A stretch of DNA of 26,116 nt from JAJYIW01 sp036787065. Lineage in GTDB: Bacteria > Chloroflexota > Anaerolineae > Anaerolineales > Anaerolineaceae. Where the stretch lies: NCBI GenBank assembly GCA_036787065.1, contig DAIQPZ010000023.1, forward strand, positions 1-26,116, in the 5' to 3' direction. Below, in pieces: positions 15,669 to 24,540 of this stretch (position 1 is the stretch's first letter; every line of letters starts with the position of its first letter). A program made the translations under genes and the position numbers. The notes beneath the pieces are model-generated. The model worked only from the letters and a program-made list of their open reading frames with translations. It had not been told where the DNA came from and did not search any database.

Positions 15669-18600
15669 TTAACCCTGTTGTGCAACCGGGATGGTTATAT
15701 GGAATGTGGTCCCCTGACGGTAACCGCTCTCGAACCAGATTTGCCCGCCTTGCATTTCGACCAGGCTCTTGGTGATGTTTAAGCCCAGCCCGGTCCCTGG
15801 CGCTTCGCGCGTCATGGGATCTTCTGAGCGGAAGAATTTCTGGAATATTTTCTTTTGATCTTCTGGAGTGACCCCAATGCCGGAATCTTGAACCCATAAA
15901 TGGATGACTTCTGGCGCGCCAGCCGGATTCCAATGATTTGTGCACTGTTCGGCGACCAAGGAAATGCTGCCGCCTTTCGGGGTATATTTTTGTGCATTAC
16001 TGATCAGGTTGGTTAACACCTGGATCAGGCGGGTGCGATCAGCCCAGACCGCCTTCAAATCGGACGGCATGGATAAGGTGAAGGCCAATTCTTTTTCATC
16101 CAACTGCCGCCGGGTTGAGCGGATCACTTCTTCGACAACTTCATTGATCCCCATCACCTTGAAGTCGAGGCGCAGCCGCCCGGCTTCGATGCGGGAAACG
16201 TCGTCCAGGTCGGAAACCAGGGTGGACATACGCTCGACATTCGAGCGGATCGTACTGAGAAAACTGGCTTGTGATTCGTTGACCGGACCCACTGCGCCGG
16301 CCGCGATCAACTCGGTGTAGCCCTTGATGGAGGTCATCGGGTTTTTTAGCTCGTGAGATACGAAAGACACAAATTCACTCTTGGCCAGATTAGCCGCCTG
16401 TACGGCTGCGTAAAGCTGGGCATTTGAGATGGCGATGGCAGCATGATCGCTCAGGCGGGTCAGGAATGCGAGTGCTTCCTCTGAACTGGGTTCGGGGGAG
16501 ATGCTTTCCAAAAGGATCACGCCCATGGCTGAGGCTTCACGCCGGATGGGGATCACCACCTGGTTGAGCGTGCCCTGAAGAAAGGTGGCGGTTGGATTCG
16601 GCGACGGGGAGTCGCCAGCAAAATTGAACTGCTGCGGCTGGCCGTTTTGTAATGCTGTTTGAATGGGTAGAAAATCAGGTGAAATGACAGTGTTCTCATA
16701 GGGGGCAAGTTCATTGGTATATCCCTGTGAGGCCATGATGCGCACCGCATTTTCTTCACAGATGCCGATTAGGCCCGCGGTGGCCGTAGATTGGCGCATG
16801 GCCCAATCGAGGGTGATGTGCATGGCGCGGCTGATATCCAGGCTGGTATTCAACTCGCGATCGATCCGCTGCATAACCGACAATTCCTTAACGCGAGATT
16901 CTAGGGCCTGGTCGGTCAGCGTATACAGCCGGGCATTTTCAATGGCTACCGCTGCCTGGCTGGCAAAAGCACTTAACAGATTTTGGTCGTCTTGCGTGAA
17001 TGGGAGGCCATCTTTTTTATTGATCACTTCGATGACCCCAATCACTTTATCTTTCACCTGCAGTGGAAGGACTAACAGAGCCTGGGTCTTGAATCCTGTT
17101 TTCTGGTCTGTGCCAGAAAACCAGGCGCTTGATGATTGGACATTATTAACGATGATAGCTTCGTGATCGCGGTATGATTTTCCCACAAGGCCGCTGCCGG
17201 GTGCTAACCGCTGGCCAACAAGGTCGTTGGCAACCGGCCCCGCGGTCACCCGAAAAACCAACTCGTCGGTCTGTTCATCCGCTAAAAGCAGGCTGCCGGC
17301 TTCACAGTTCAAAATATCCACTGAATTTTGAAGCATGTTTTGCAACACTTCTTCCAACTCCAAAGAGGATGAGAGCTGGCGGGTTATTTCATTGAGCATT
17401 GCCAACTGGCGTGCGCGTTTCTCGGTTTCTTGCAAGAGACGCGCTTTGATGATGGCCCCTGCTGCCTGGTCAGATATAGCCTGAAGAAGGTTTAACTGCT
17501 CGGTCGTGTAGAGCTGGTATGGGTTGCGGCTGCCCGTGCACAAGACGCCAATCGTTTCGGCTCCGGCATTGAGAGGAACACCCATCCAGGCATAAATCCC
17601 GGTAATTAATGGCTTATACCCTTTTTTCTGGCAATCGACCTTGTAATCGTCGGTCAAAATAGACTGGTGGGTGCGAATGACGTCTTGTTCCAGGCTTTGA
17701 TCGGTCTCGAGAGGCCTATTTTCCCGCTCGGTGAGACGCTCATCATCCTCCAGGTAAAAGGCGTACTGGTAGGTATCCGTTTTTGAATCATACAAGATGA
17801 GGAAAAAATCTCTGGTAGGGATCACCTGGTAGGTTTGCGCGTAGATTAGCTCGAGCATGTCGTCCAAAGAAATGGTCACATTGACCCCTTGGGCTACACG
17901 GGTCATGACGTTCATTTCACGGATGCGAATTGCCATGTCGTTATTGGCCTGGATCCGGTCGACCGCCTGGGCAGTCTGACTGGCCAGTGTTTTTAGCAAA
18001 TCGATATTAATCTCAGAATACACCTCACCAGACTCTTTGGGTCCGAATGCCAACCATCCGGCCAGACCCAGACGACCAGGCATGGGGATAAAGAGTTGGC
18101 ATCCTAACAGCTCTAAGCGTGTGGCTTCTTTATCCAGCCCGGTAGGGAGGCTGCCTTTCAGGCTGCCATTCAAATTGAGGGAAAGTGGTTTGACCTGGCT
18201 TTTTAATGTGGCAACGAGAGGGCTGTCGGCTGTAAAGCGGATATCACTGGTCGCCTGGCCATGACTGTCTGGCATCGCGTGGTAAGAGCTGCCCCCAGGT
18301 TCATATAAAAATACGTGGTATTGAGAAGGACCGATCATTTGATCGATGGTACCGCGCAGTGTACTCACAACGGCAGGTAAATCATTGATCTCAGCCAATT
18401 CATGGCTGTATTTTTGCGACATGGCCTGGTAATTTCGTTCGTTGTGATAAAAGAGTTCGTCCGTGCGGTTTTGCATCCAGCGTCTTAATGGGTCAAAAAT
18501 CAGGGCAAAGACAAACACCAACAGGCCAGTTAGAAGTGGATTATCTGGTTTGATCTGGTGGACGGTGATCAGGCTTACCCCGCTGACGATCAACGCATAA

Positions 18601-18719
18601 CTGGCAATGACCAGGATTGACATGATCCCGTAGGTGGTCATGCTGCTTAAAAACCGGTTATTTCTGATTGATGGGGAAGGGGAAGAGGTTGGTGCGGACG
18701 AATTGAGCATTTTAGGCAA
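15669..18719 (-). CDS. Membrane-anchored multi-GAF sensor histidine kinase
   Basis: 1016 residues. The N-terminus has two membrane segments (about 28-50 and 62-78) followed by the DPLRRWMQNRTDELFYHNERNY segment typical of ComP/7TM-type kinases, a shortened version of that anchor. About four GAF-like domains follow (about 95-225, 255-420, 430-580, 595-755); GAF3 has LVGKSY and KDKVIGVIEVINK. The HisKA domain contains FVSHELKNPMTSIKGY with phosphoacceptor H789. The ATPase has N box NLISNAQKYTPKGG, G1 DSGIGVTPEDQ, F box FQKFF and G2 GTGLGLNITKS. No receiver domain is attached and no response regulator is in the window. The start is the first ATG; a TATAAT (minus strand, 18808-18813) lies about 90 nt upstream without a clear -35. 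The ligand is unknown. Confidence 0.93.
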   Translation of the reverse strand: MPKMLNSSAPTSSPSPSIRNNRFLSSMTTYGIMSILVIASYALIVSGVSLITVHQIKPDNPLLTGLLVFVFALIFDPLRRWMQNRTDELFYHNERNYQAMSQKYSHELAEINDLPAVVSTLRGTIDQMIGPSQYHVFLYEPGGSSYHAMPDSHGQATSDIRFTADSPLVATLKSQVKPLSLNLNGSLKGSLPTGLDKEATRLELLGCQLFIPMPGRLGLAGWLAFGPKESGEVYSEINIDLLKTLASQTAQAVDRIQANNDMAIRIREMNVMTRVAQGVNVTISLDDMLELIYAQTYQVIPTRDFFLILYDSKTDTYQYAFYLEDDERLTERENRPLETDQSLEQDVIRTHQSILTDDYKVDCQKKGYKPLITGIYAWMGVPLNAGAETIGVLCTGSRNPYQLYTTEQLNLLQAISDQAAGAIIKARLLQETEKRARQLAMLNEITRQLSSSLELEEVLQNMLQNSVDILNCEAGSLLLADEQTDELVFRVTAGPVANDLVGQRLAPGSGLVGKSYRDHEAIIVNNVQSSSAWFSGTDQKTGFKTQALLVLPLQVKDKVIGVIEVINKKDGLPFTQDDQNLLSAFASQAAVAIENARLYTLTDQALESRVKELSVMQRIDRELNTSLDISRAMHITLDWAMRQSTATAGLIGICEENAVRIMASQGYTNELAPYENTVISPDFLPIQTALQNGQPQQFNFAGDSPSPNPTATFLQGTLNQVVIPIRREASAMGVILLESISPEPSSEEALAFLTRLSDHAAIAISNAQLYAAVQAANLAKSEFVSFVSHELKNPMTSIKGYTELIAAGAVGPVNESQASFLSTIRSNVERMSTLVSDLDDVSRIEAGRLRLDFKVMGINEVVEEVIRSTRRQLDEKELAFTLSMPSDLKAVWADRTRLIQVLTNLISNAQKYTPKGGSISLVAEQCTNHWNPAGAPEVIHLWVQDSGIGVTPEDQKKIFQKFFRSEDPMTREAPGTGLGLNITKSLVEMQGGQIWFESGYRQGTTFHITIPVAQQG

Positions 18720-18872
18720 TGAATAAATGGCAAATCGCTAATTGAGCGTTGAAAACTGGATAACCGGATGGAGGATGCTTATTAAATTAATGGTCTATGT
18801 TAGCCCAATTATACACTTAATCCAAATTCCCCCGGTTTACAGCTACCTGACAGTCAGCGTGATACTATTTTA

Positions 18873-18983
18873 GTAACTGCTAAAGCCCCCGTGAAAAAGC
18901 TCCGAATTTGAGGTGTTTGCGGGTACGAAGTACCCGCAAACACCTCAAATTCGGCACCTTCCTTTGCATGGCTGAGCAGTTAC
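18873..18983. repeat. Element copy H (111 bp) with perfect 8-bp target duplication
   Basis: CTATTTTA flanks it on both sides (18865-18872 and 18984-18991). Ends are GTAACTGCTAAAGC and the complement of GTAACTGCTCAGCC. The central hairpin is perfect: arms 18902-18926 and 18930-18954 (25 bp) with a GAA triloop. It is the best preserved copy. The 358-bp gap between the kinase and sodA otherwise holds only the hairpin at 19019-19067 and a possible kinase -10. Confidence 0.95.
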
Positions 18984-19018
18984 CTATTTTATAGGAAGTT
19001 AATTGATCTCGTTGGCGG

Positions 19019-19067
19019 TTAATCTAAAACAACTCCGGTGATTGTCGCCGGAGTTGTTTTAGATTAA
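19019..19067. terminator. Hairpin after sodA, probable terminator
   Basis: Perfect 20-bp inverted repeat (19019-19038 and 19048-19067) with a 9-nt loop, 10 nt past the sodA stop. The T-run is interrupted (TTGTTTTAGATT), so it may act more as a 3' stabiliser than a strong terminator. Confidence 0.65.
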
Positions 19068-19077
19068 TAACCAATAA

Positions 19078-19686
19078 CTATTTTGCCGCGCTGTATTTTT
19101 TAGCGACTGCGTCCCAATTGACCACGCTCCACCAGGCCTTAATGTAATCAGCCCGGCGATTTTGATATTTCAAATAATAAGCGTGTTCCCATACGTCTAA
19201 ACCGAGGATGGGGGTATGGCCTTCCATTATTGGGCTGTCCTGGTTCGCGGTAGAATACAACAATAGCTTGCCTTTATTGTCCAACGCCAGCCAGGCCCAA
19301 CCGGAGCCGAACCGGCCGGTAGCTGAATCGCTGAAAGTCTTCTGGAAGTCTTCAAATGTGCCGAAGCTGGACGTGATTGCGCCGGATAAAGCGCCACCAG
19401 GTGCTTTGCTCCCTCCGGGAGCCAGGAGATCCCAAAATAGCGTGTGGTTAGCATGCCCACCGCCATGGTTGCGCACGGCGGTGCGAACGCTGTCTGGCAG
19501 TGTATTGATACCTTTAAGCAAAGCGTCAATTGGGCGATTTTGCAGCTCGGGATGGCTTTCCAGAGCCTTATTTAAGCTATTAACATAAGTCGCATGATGC
19601 TTATCATGATGGATTTCCATGGTCATGGCATCGATGGCGGGTTCAAGCGCATTGAAAGCATATTGTAAAGGTGGAAGTTCGTACAT
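19078..19686 (-). CDS. sodA: Superoxide dismutase, Fe/Mn family (Mn-type signature)
   Basis: 202 residues, full length and cytoplasmic (no signal peptide). It dismutates superoxide to oxygen and peroxide. Metal ligands by family alignment are H26 (MEIHHDKHH), H81 (ANHTLFW), D164 and H168 (LDVWEHAYYLKYQN). The GGGHANH context and Q149 in NQDSP point to the Mn-type arrangement of the active-site glutamine. GGGA lies upstream of the ATG. It has its own promoter and a downstream hairpin, so it is monocistronic. Confidence 0.96.
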   Translation of the reverse strand: MYELPPLQYAFNALEPAIDAMTMEIHHDKHHATYVNSLNKALESHPELQNRPIDALLKGINTLPDSVRTAVRNHGGGHANHTLFWDLLAPGGSKAPGGALSGAITSSFGTFEDFQKTFSDSATGRFGSGWAWLALDNKGKLLLYSTANQDSPIMEGHTPILGLDVWEHAYYLKYQNRRADYIKAWWSVVNWDAVAKKYSAAK

Positions 19687-19729
19687 GGTATTTAATCCCT
19701 TTCGTTATTTATTTGACTCTTATATTAAT

Positions 19730-19758
19730 ATTATACGTTTTATTATCTTCTATATCAA
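19730..19758 (-). promoter_or_regulatory. sodA promoter
   Basis: On the minus strand, TTGATA (19758-19753) and TATAAT (19735-19730) with a 17-nt spacer, 44 nt ahead of the sodA ATG. The surrounding leader is very AT-rich. Confidence 0.8.
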
Positions 19759-19815
19759 ATTAATCACCCTTAAAGAGGAAGCATTCATCATCATGGATTT
19801 GGGGAACCAATAATC

Positions 19816-19957
19816 ATAACTGCTCAGGCTGATGTGGAAAAGAACAATGGATCTTTGGGAATTGCCGTGATAAATCCCCGCATTTTGAGGTGTGAACGCG
19901 CGTTCGCACGCTCACACCCCAAAATGCGGCCCATTCCACAGGGAAACCATCTACAAC
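19816..19957. repeat. Element copy I (about 142 bp, expanded left flank)
   Basis: Left end ATAACTGCTCAGGCTGATGTGGAAAAG; right end (reverse) CCCTGTGGAA within a degraded repeat. The central arms start CCGCATTTTGAGGTGTGA (19878-19895) and pair with 19912-19929 with one mismatch; the tip is different from other copies. About 31 nt of extra sequence lies between the left end and the palindrome. No direct repeat is seen. Confidence 0.75.
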
Positions 19958-19963
19958 CACCCC

Positions 19964-19992
19964 TTGACGAGTCCGCCCTATATTTCTATAAT
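19964..19992 (+). promoter_or_regulatory. Strong promoter of the small gene at 20016
   Basis: TTGACG (19964-19969), a 17-nt spacer and TATAAT (19987-19992). Transcription would start near 20000, leaving a leader of about 16 nt that is little more than the ribosome binding site. Confidence 0.85.
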
Positions 19993-20015
19993 GTAACTAT
20001 CGAATGGAGGTAACC

Positions 20016-20243
20016 ATGTACAAGCAAACTGAGAATGTCGATCCAAAATTTGAAGAAGCGCGCAGCCACATACAAGCTGCCCGCAAGGCTTTCCGCAGCA
20101 GCGTTGGGGCCTTCTTTCCACCGGGATTTGTTGAGCATAGGCGCAGAGCGCGCCGGGAAATGCTATTAGCCATGCGCAGCCTGGTGGATGGCGCGATTGA
20201 CCATTTAGATAAAGTTGAAAAGCCGGAAGAAACAAAAGTTTAA
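20016..20243 (+). CDS. Small protein of unknown function
   Basis: 75 residues from the ATG at 20016, placed by GGAGG (20006-20010). I do not recognise the family. The sequence is highly charged and predicted helical: an N-terminal acidic segment, a basic middle (EHRRRARREMLLAMRSLVDGAIDHL), and an acidic/lysine tail. There is no membrane segment, Cys or known motif. The near-consensus promoter and ideal ribosome binding site imply high expression. It stands alone, between element copy I and the convergent kinase-like gene. A small nucleic-acid- or protein-binding factor is possible but unsupported. Confidence 0.8.
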   Translation: MYKQTENVDPKFEEARSHIQAARKAFRSSVGAFFPPGFVEHRRRARREMLLAMRSLVDGAIDHLDKVEKPEETKV

Positions 20244-20266
20244 TAGAGCGGCCTGGCTCATAGACG

Positions 20267-21937
20267 CTACGCAATAAACAAGGTCCATACCAGGCTCAGG
20301 CCGGCCGCCAACCCAAGGATCAGGGCAGGAACGGCTTCACTCTCATGATGAAGCTGGATTGTGCCTAACAAAAAAGCAGAAAATAAAATCGCTCCCACCA
20401 ATTTCGATTGAGTCCGGTCGAGGTGAGCGATTTTATCTTTAATTTCCGGAACGCTGACAGTCAATTTTCCTTGCTCGATACGATTTAACAGGGCTTCCGT
20501 CTTTTTGGGTAAGGTGACCAGGCTGCGTAAGACGTCCCCAATTTCATTGATCACAGTACCGAATCGATTGCCCGACTCATCCTGTACCAATTTTCCTGCG
20601 TAAGGGGCAAGGTTGGTCCAGATATTAAAATCAGGGTCAAGACCTGTGCAAATCCCGCTTAAAATACCCAGGCAGCGGCCTAATAAAATCAAATTTTCTG
20701 GAACCTGGAAAGGCATTTCATACATTAAGTTGCCAAATTCATTAACAAATTGTGCGGCTTCTTCCTGGTGCATAGACATCATTTCAGGGGCCGTTTTTCC
20801 CCAGAAGCTCTCGAAGACTCGATCACTGGCCCTGGAAATTAAATCCAGGTCCGCGCCTGGCAGCAGCACACCCAGAATTTGATAAGCCTTCACGACCCGG
20901 CTTCCATCACGCAGGCCGACCGCCAGTAATAATTCTTGTAAACCGGTAAACAATTTGGGTGATACCCGGCCGACCATGCCAAAATCGACAAACGTCAGGC
21001 GGAAGTTTCCGGTCGAGGATGTGCCATCTCCACCCAATGGCATAACAAACATATTTCCGGGGTGAGGATCGGCATGAAAAAACTTGTCCTCAAAAAATTG
21101 TTGTAAGTAGGATTTAAACAATTGATTAGCCACCTGCGCCCGGTCGATTCCCGCGGCTTCGATTGCGGGATAATCGGTAATTTTAATCGCCTGCACATCT
21201 TCAAGGGTCAGGACCCGTCGTGTGGTATGGCTCCATATCACCTTGGGTACGCGGATCGCGCGCTGATCTTTGAAGTTTTCGGCGAAGGTCTCGGCATTTT
21301 TCCCTTCGGCCAGGTAATCAATTTCTTCGTAAAGGGTGCGACTAAATTCTTCGATTAATGCCGGCACATTGGCGCGTTTCCGAATAGGTGGATACTGCTG
21401 CAGCCAGCCTCCCACCACCCGGATGGCGCGTAGGTCAATTTCTACAATTTTTTGAATGGTTGGGCGTTGTACTTTGACAACCACCGGCGGGTAAACCGCG
21501 TTATCGCCGTCTTTGGCCGGATCTTCCTTTAACCGGGCGCAATGAACCTGGCCGATGGATGCCGACGCAAGGGGTACTTGATCAAACTCCGAGAACATAT
21601 CCATGAGGGGAGCGCCAAATTCAGCTTCAATGACCTTGCGCACATTTTCCAGGCTCTCGGGTCTGACTTCATCTTGCAGCCCGGATAATTCATCGGTCAC
21701 TTCCCTGGGCAAGACATCCAGGCGCGCCGAAAGGAATTGGCCCACTTTAATTAATACACCCCCCATTTGAATTGCCAGCGTGCTAAATGCCGCCGCTGCT
21801 TTGCGCATCCGGTCGGCCCGGGTCCTGCGAGACAACCGCCGCAGGCCAATGCGTGGAAAAATGATATCCCATACGATTTCGTTGATCAAGACCCTGGCAA
21901 AAAACCAGAGGATGCGTCGGTAGCGTAATTCGGTCAT
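20267..21937 (-). CDS. AarF/UbiB/ABC1 family atypical protein kinase-like ATPase
   Basis: 556 residues. Family motifs: KVGQFLS (KxGQ, 64-67), the Ala-rich loop variant LASASIGQVH (123-132), VVVKVQRP with the ATP-site Lys K155, HADPHPGN (about 288-295) and VDFGMVG (about 315). The C-terminus has two hydrophobic segments (about 510-556) separated by HHESEA, as in membrane-tethered UbiB proteins that support isoprenoid-quinone or lipid metabolism. No quinone gene is nearby. The start ATG overlaps the stop of the upstream acetyltransferase gene (ATGA), so translation is coupled. Confidence 0.93.
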   Translation of the reverse strand: MTELRYRRILWFFARVLINEIVWDIIFPRIGLRRLSRRTRADRMRKAAAAFSTLAIQMGGVLIKVGQFLSARLDVLPREVTDELSGLQDEVRPESLENVRKVIEAEFGAPLMDMFSEFDQVPLASASIGQVHCARLKEDPAKDGDNAVYPPVVVKVQRPTIQKIVEIDLRAIRVVGGWLQQYPPIRKRANVPALIEEFSRTLYEEIDYLAEGKNAETFAENFKDQRAIRVPKVIWSHTTRRVLTLEDVQAIKITDYPAIEAAGIDRAQVANQLFKSYLQQFFEDKFFHADPHPGNMFVMPLGGDGTSSTGNFRLTFVDFGMVGRVSPKLFTGLQELLLAVGLRDGSRVVKAYQILGVLLPGADLDLISRASDRVFESFWGKTAPEMMSMHQEEAAQFVNEFGNLMYEMPFQVPENLILLGRCLGILSGICTGLDPDFNIWTNLAPYAGKLVQDESGNRFGTVINEIGDVLRSLVTLPKKTEALLNRIEQGKLTVSVPEIKDKIAHLDRTQSKLVGAILFSAFLLGTIQLHHESEAVPALILGLAAGLSLVWTLFIA

Positions 21938-22491
21938 GTGTGTTTACATAACGCTTCGTATTCTTCGATAGTCATCCCCAGGATAAAAGAGTCGTGGTAA
22001 TTGCCTTCGGTAAAAACATTCCGTCGGATGCGTCCTTCTATTTTGAAGCCGAGCTTTTGGTGAAGTTTGAGCGAGGCCTCGTTGAATTCATACACCTGAA
22101 CCGTCACTTTTTGATAGCGCAGCTCGTGGAAATAATACCCGAGGACGATCCAGATCGCCTCGGACGCATACCCTTTATGCCAATGAGCTCGCTGGATAGC
22201 TACCCCATAAGAAAATGTGCCGGCCTGGTGGTTGGTATCATGCGTGTCGATCGTCCCAACCAGTTCGGCTTGCAGGTTTTCAATGCTCCAGCGAAATGTA
22301 TCATTTTCTGGCTCGGCAGTGGCCTGTTCGGCTGCCCATTTCTGCTGCCAGGCTTTTGACCCGGGGAATGGAATCCAGTCACAATCCCGCGCGACGTCCG
22401 TATCGTCATTCCAGTGGTAATAGGTTTCCCAGTCTTCAGGTTCAACCGCCCGCAGGCGCACCTTTTGCCCCTGCCAGAGATTGTGGCTCAT
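21934..22491 (-). CDS. GNAT acetyltransferase, RimJ/RimL type
   Basis: 185 residues. GNAT-fold proteins transfer acetyl from acetyl-CoA, RimJ/RimL members to N-terminal amines of proteins. VRLRAVEPEDWETYYHWNDD (about 11-30) is the typical opening. HWHKGYASEAIWIVLGYYFHEL (about 104-125) is the acetyl-CoA-binding motif A region (normally RGxGxA, here HKGYAS). The C-terminus has LKLHQKLGFKIEGRIRRN followed by a DSFILGM strand. The substrate is not predictable. Both ends overlap neighbours by 4 nt (gyrB upstream, AarF downstream). Confidence 0.92.
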   Translation of the reverse strand: MSHNLWQGQKVRLRAVEPEDWETYYHWNDDTDVARDCDWIPFPGSKAWQQKWAAEQATAEPENDTFRWSIENLQAELVGTIDTHDTNHQAGTFSYGVAIQRAHWHKGYASEAIWIVLGYYFHELRYQKVTVQVYEFNEASLKLHQKLGFKIEGRIRRNVFTEGNYHDSFILGMTIEEYEALCKHT

Positions 22492-24404
22492 ATATCCAGG
22501 TTTCTGACTTCTTTCGAATGGGTCGTGATGAAACGGGTGCGCGGCGGAACGGCCTCACCCATGAGCATATCAAAAGTGCGGTCGGCCTCGGCGGCGTCAT
22601 CGATGCCAACCAGGAGCAGTGTGCGATTCTCGGGATTCATGGTGGTTTCCCATAACTGTTCGGGGTTCATTTCACCCAGACCTTTGTAACGTTGAATGGT
22701 GGCTTTTTCGGCATTTATGCCTAATCCCAGGATATGCTTGTCTTTTTCGCCATCCGAATACACATAATTAACCTGGCTTTTGTAGGCGATGCGGTATAAA
22801 GGGGGTTGTGCGATATATAGATGGCCTTGTTCAACCAATGAGACCATATAGCGGAAGAAGAAAGTCAGCAGCAAGGTCCGGATGTGACTGCCGTCGACAT
22901 CCGCATCTGTCATAATCACGATCCGGCCATAACGCAGATTGCCTACGTCAAAATAATCGCCAATGCCACAGCCCAAGGCTGAGATGAGTGCTTTAACTTC
23001 GTTGTTTGAGAGGATTTTGTCCAGGCGAGCCCGCTCGGTATTCAGGATCTTTCCGCGCAAGGGTAATATTGCCTGGAAATGGCGGTCGCGCCCTTGCTTG
23101 GCGGAACCACCCGCGCTGTCACCCTCAACGATATACAGCTCAGTCTTGTTCGGATCACGTTCCGAGCAGTCGGCCAGTTTACCGGGCAGGGTTAAACTTT
23201 CCAGGGCGGATTTGCGGATGACCAGCTCGCGAGCCTTTTTCGCCGCATCGCGCGCGCGGGCTGAAGTGAGGCATTTGTACACGATGGATTTGGCTGCCGA
23301 AGGGTTCTCTTCCAGGAAGGTGCTGAAGGCCTCGCCGATCACCTGCTGCGCGTAAGTTTGAACCTCGGGGTTCATCAGCTTGACTTTTGTCTGGCTTTCA
23401 AATTGTGGATCGGGGTGCTTGATGCTGACGATGGCGGTCATGCCTTCGCGGATATCATCACCGGTGAAATTCACGTCCGTATCTTTGAGCAGGCTGTTGC
23501 GCCGGGCGTAATCATTAATCGCTCGCGTGGTGGCTGCGCGCAGCCCGGTCAGGTGAGTGCCTCCATCGATGGTATTAATCGTGTTGGCGAACGCATACAC
23601 CGATTCGTTATAAGCGTCGGTATATTGAATGGCGGCTTCAATGCCTATATTCTCGATCTGTTTTTCGACATACATCACCGGGTGAATCACCACGCGGTTT
23701 CGGTTCAAATAACGCACAAAAGAGGTGATGCCCCCTTCGAAATGGAAAGTCATCTCACGAGCGGTATGTTCATCCAATATATAGATGGTAACACCTTTGG
23801 TGACGAAGGCCATTTCCCGAAAGCGCTGGATCAGTGTGTCGAAGCGAAAATCCATGTTTTCGCCTTTAAACAGGGTCGTATCAAACTTAAAGGTGGTGCG
23901 CGTGCCAGTCATGTCGGGCGGGCAGCTCCCAATTTCTTTAACTGCTTCCTGGGGAACCCCGCGCTCATAGCGCTGGAAATAAACGAGCCCATCGCGCCGC
24001 ACTTCCACTTCACACCATTCGGATAGGGCATTAACGGCCGAGACGCCGACCCCATGCAACCCACCAGAAACCTTATAGCTGCCGCCGCCGAATTTTGCAC
24101 CGGCGTGCAAGGTGGTCATGACGACTTCAAGGGCTGAGACCTTCTTATGGGGATGGATGTCAACTGGAATGCCCCGGCCATTATCTTCTACCATAACGCT
24201 GTCATCAGGATGGATGATGACCGTGATCCGGATACAGGCTCCGGCCAGGGCTTCATCGATCGAGTTATCCACTACTTCATATACCAGGTGATGCAAAGCT
24301 TTAATGTCAGTACCGCCCACGTACATACCGGGCCGCCGGCGAACGGCTTCAAGACCTTCCAATACCTGGATATCTTTCGCTGCGTACGAAGTTATTTCAG
24401 TCAA
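22488..24404 (-). CDS. gyrB: DNA gyrase subunit B
   Basis: 638 residues from a TTG at 24404, chosen because GGAGGA lies 6 nt upstream; the open frame continues to an ATG at 24449 but those residues are not GyrB-like. GyrB is the ATPase/TOPRIM subunit that with GyrA introduces negative supercoils. GHKL ATPase: VDNSIDEALAG, DNGRGIPV and SGGLHGVGVSAVNALS. TOPRIM: EGDSAGGSAKQGRD and DADVDGSHIRTLLLTFFFR. The PLRGKILN segment and length equal to B. subtilis GyrB favour gyrase over topoisomerase IV. A possible -10 (TACGAT) lies at the end of element copy J, 67 nt upstream. Confidence 0.96.
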   Translation of the reverse strand: MTEITSYAAKDIQVLEGLEAVRRRPGMYVGGTDIKALHHLVYEVVDNSIDEALAGACIRITVIIHPDDSVMVEDNGRGIPVDIHPHKKVSALEVVMTTLHAGAKFGGGSYKVSGGLHGVGVSAVNALSEWCEVEVRRDGLVYFQRYERGVPQEAVKEIGSCPPDMTGTRTTFKFDTTLFKGENMDFRFDTLIQRFREMAFVTKGVTIYILDEHTAREMTFHFEGGITSFVRYLNRNRVVIHPVMYVEKQIENIGIEAAIQYTDAYNESVYAFANTINTIDGGTHLTGLRAATTRAINDYARRNSLLKDTDVNFTGDDIREGMTAIVSIKHPDPQFESQTKVKLMNPEVQTYAQQVIGEAFSTFLEENPSAAKSIVYKCLTSARARDAAKKARELVIRKSALESLTLPGKLADCSERDPNKTELYIVEGDSAGGSAKQGRDRHFQAILPLRGKILNTERARLDKILSNNEVKALISALGCGIGDYFDVGNLRYGRIVIMTDADVDGSHIRTLLLTFFFRYMVSLVEQGHLYIAQPPLYRIAYKSQVNYVYSDGEKDKHILGLGINAEKATIQRYKGLGEMNPEQLWETTMNPENRTLLLVGIDDAAEADRTFDMLMGEAVPPRTRFITTHSKEVRNLDI

Positions 24405-24473
24405 TCCAATTCCTCCGAAATAGTTAATAACCTGGCAATAACCGCCCAAATTCCAGGGCGATGGCGTTTAATC

Positions 24474-24525
24474 GTAACATCTCAGCCTTGGGGTGAAATG
24501 TCTTTTTCACGAGCCTGAACAGTTA
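24474..24525. repeat. Element copy J (52 bp, palindrome lost) with 8-bp target duplication (7/8)
   Basis: Ends GTAACATCTCAGCC and complement of GTAACTGTTCAGGC with only a short GTGAAA/TTTCAC centre. The flanks are GTTTAATC (24466-24473) and GTTTACTC (24526-24533). The central hairpin of full copies is missing. It separates gyrB from the upstream membrane-protein gene. Confidence 0.82.
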
Positions 24526-24540
24526 CGTTTACTCTAAACA

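Noticed and set aside
16714..17166. 150-codon plus-strand frame inside the histidine kinase
   Set aside because: It lies wholly within GAF-domain coding sequence of the kinase on the other strand and shows no family features.
23358..24026. 222-codon plus-strand frame inside gyrB
   Set aside because: Antisense shadow of conserved GyrB domains; no start signal.
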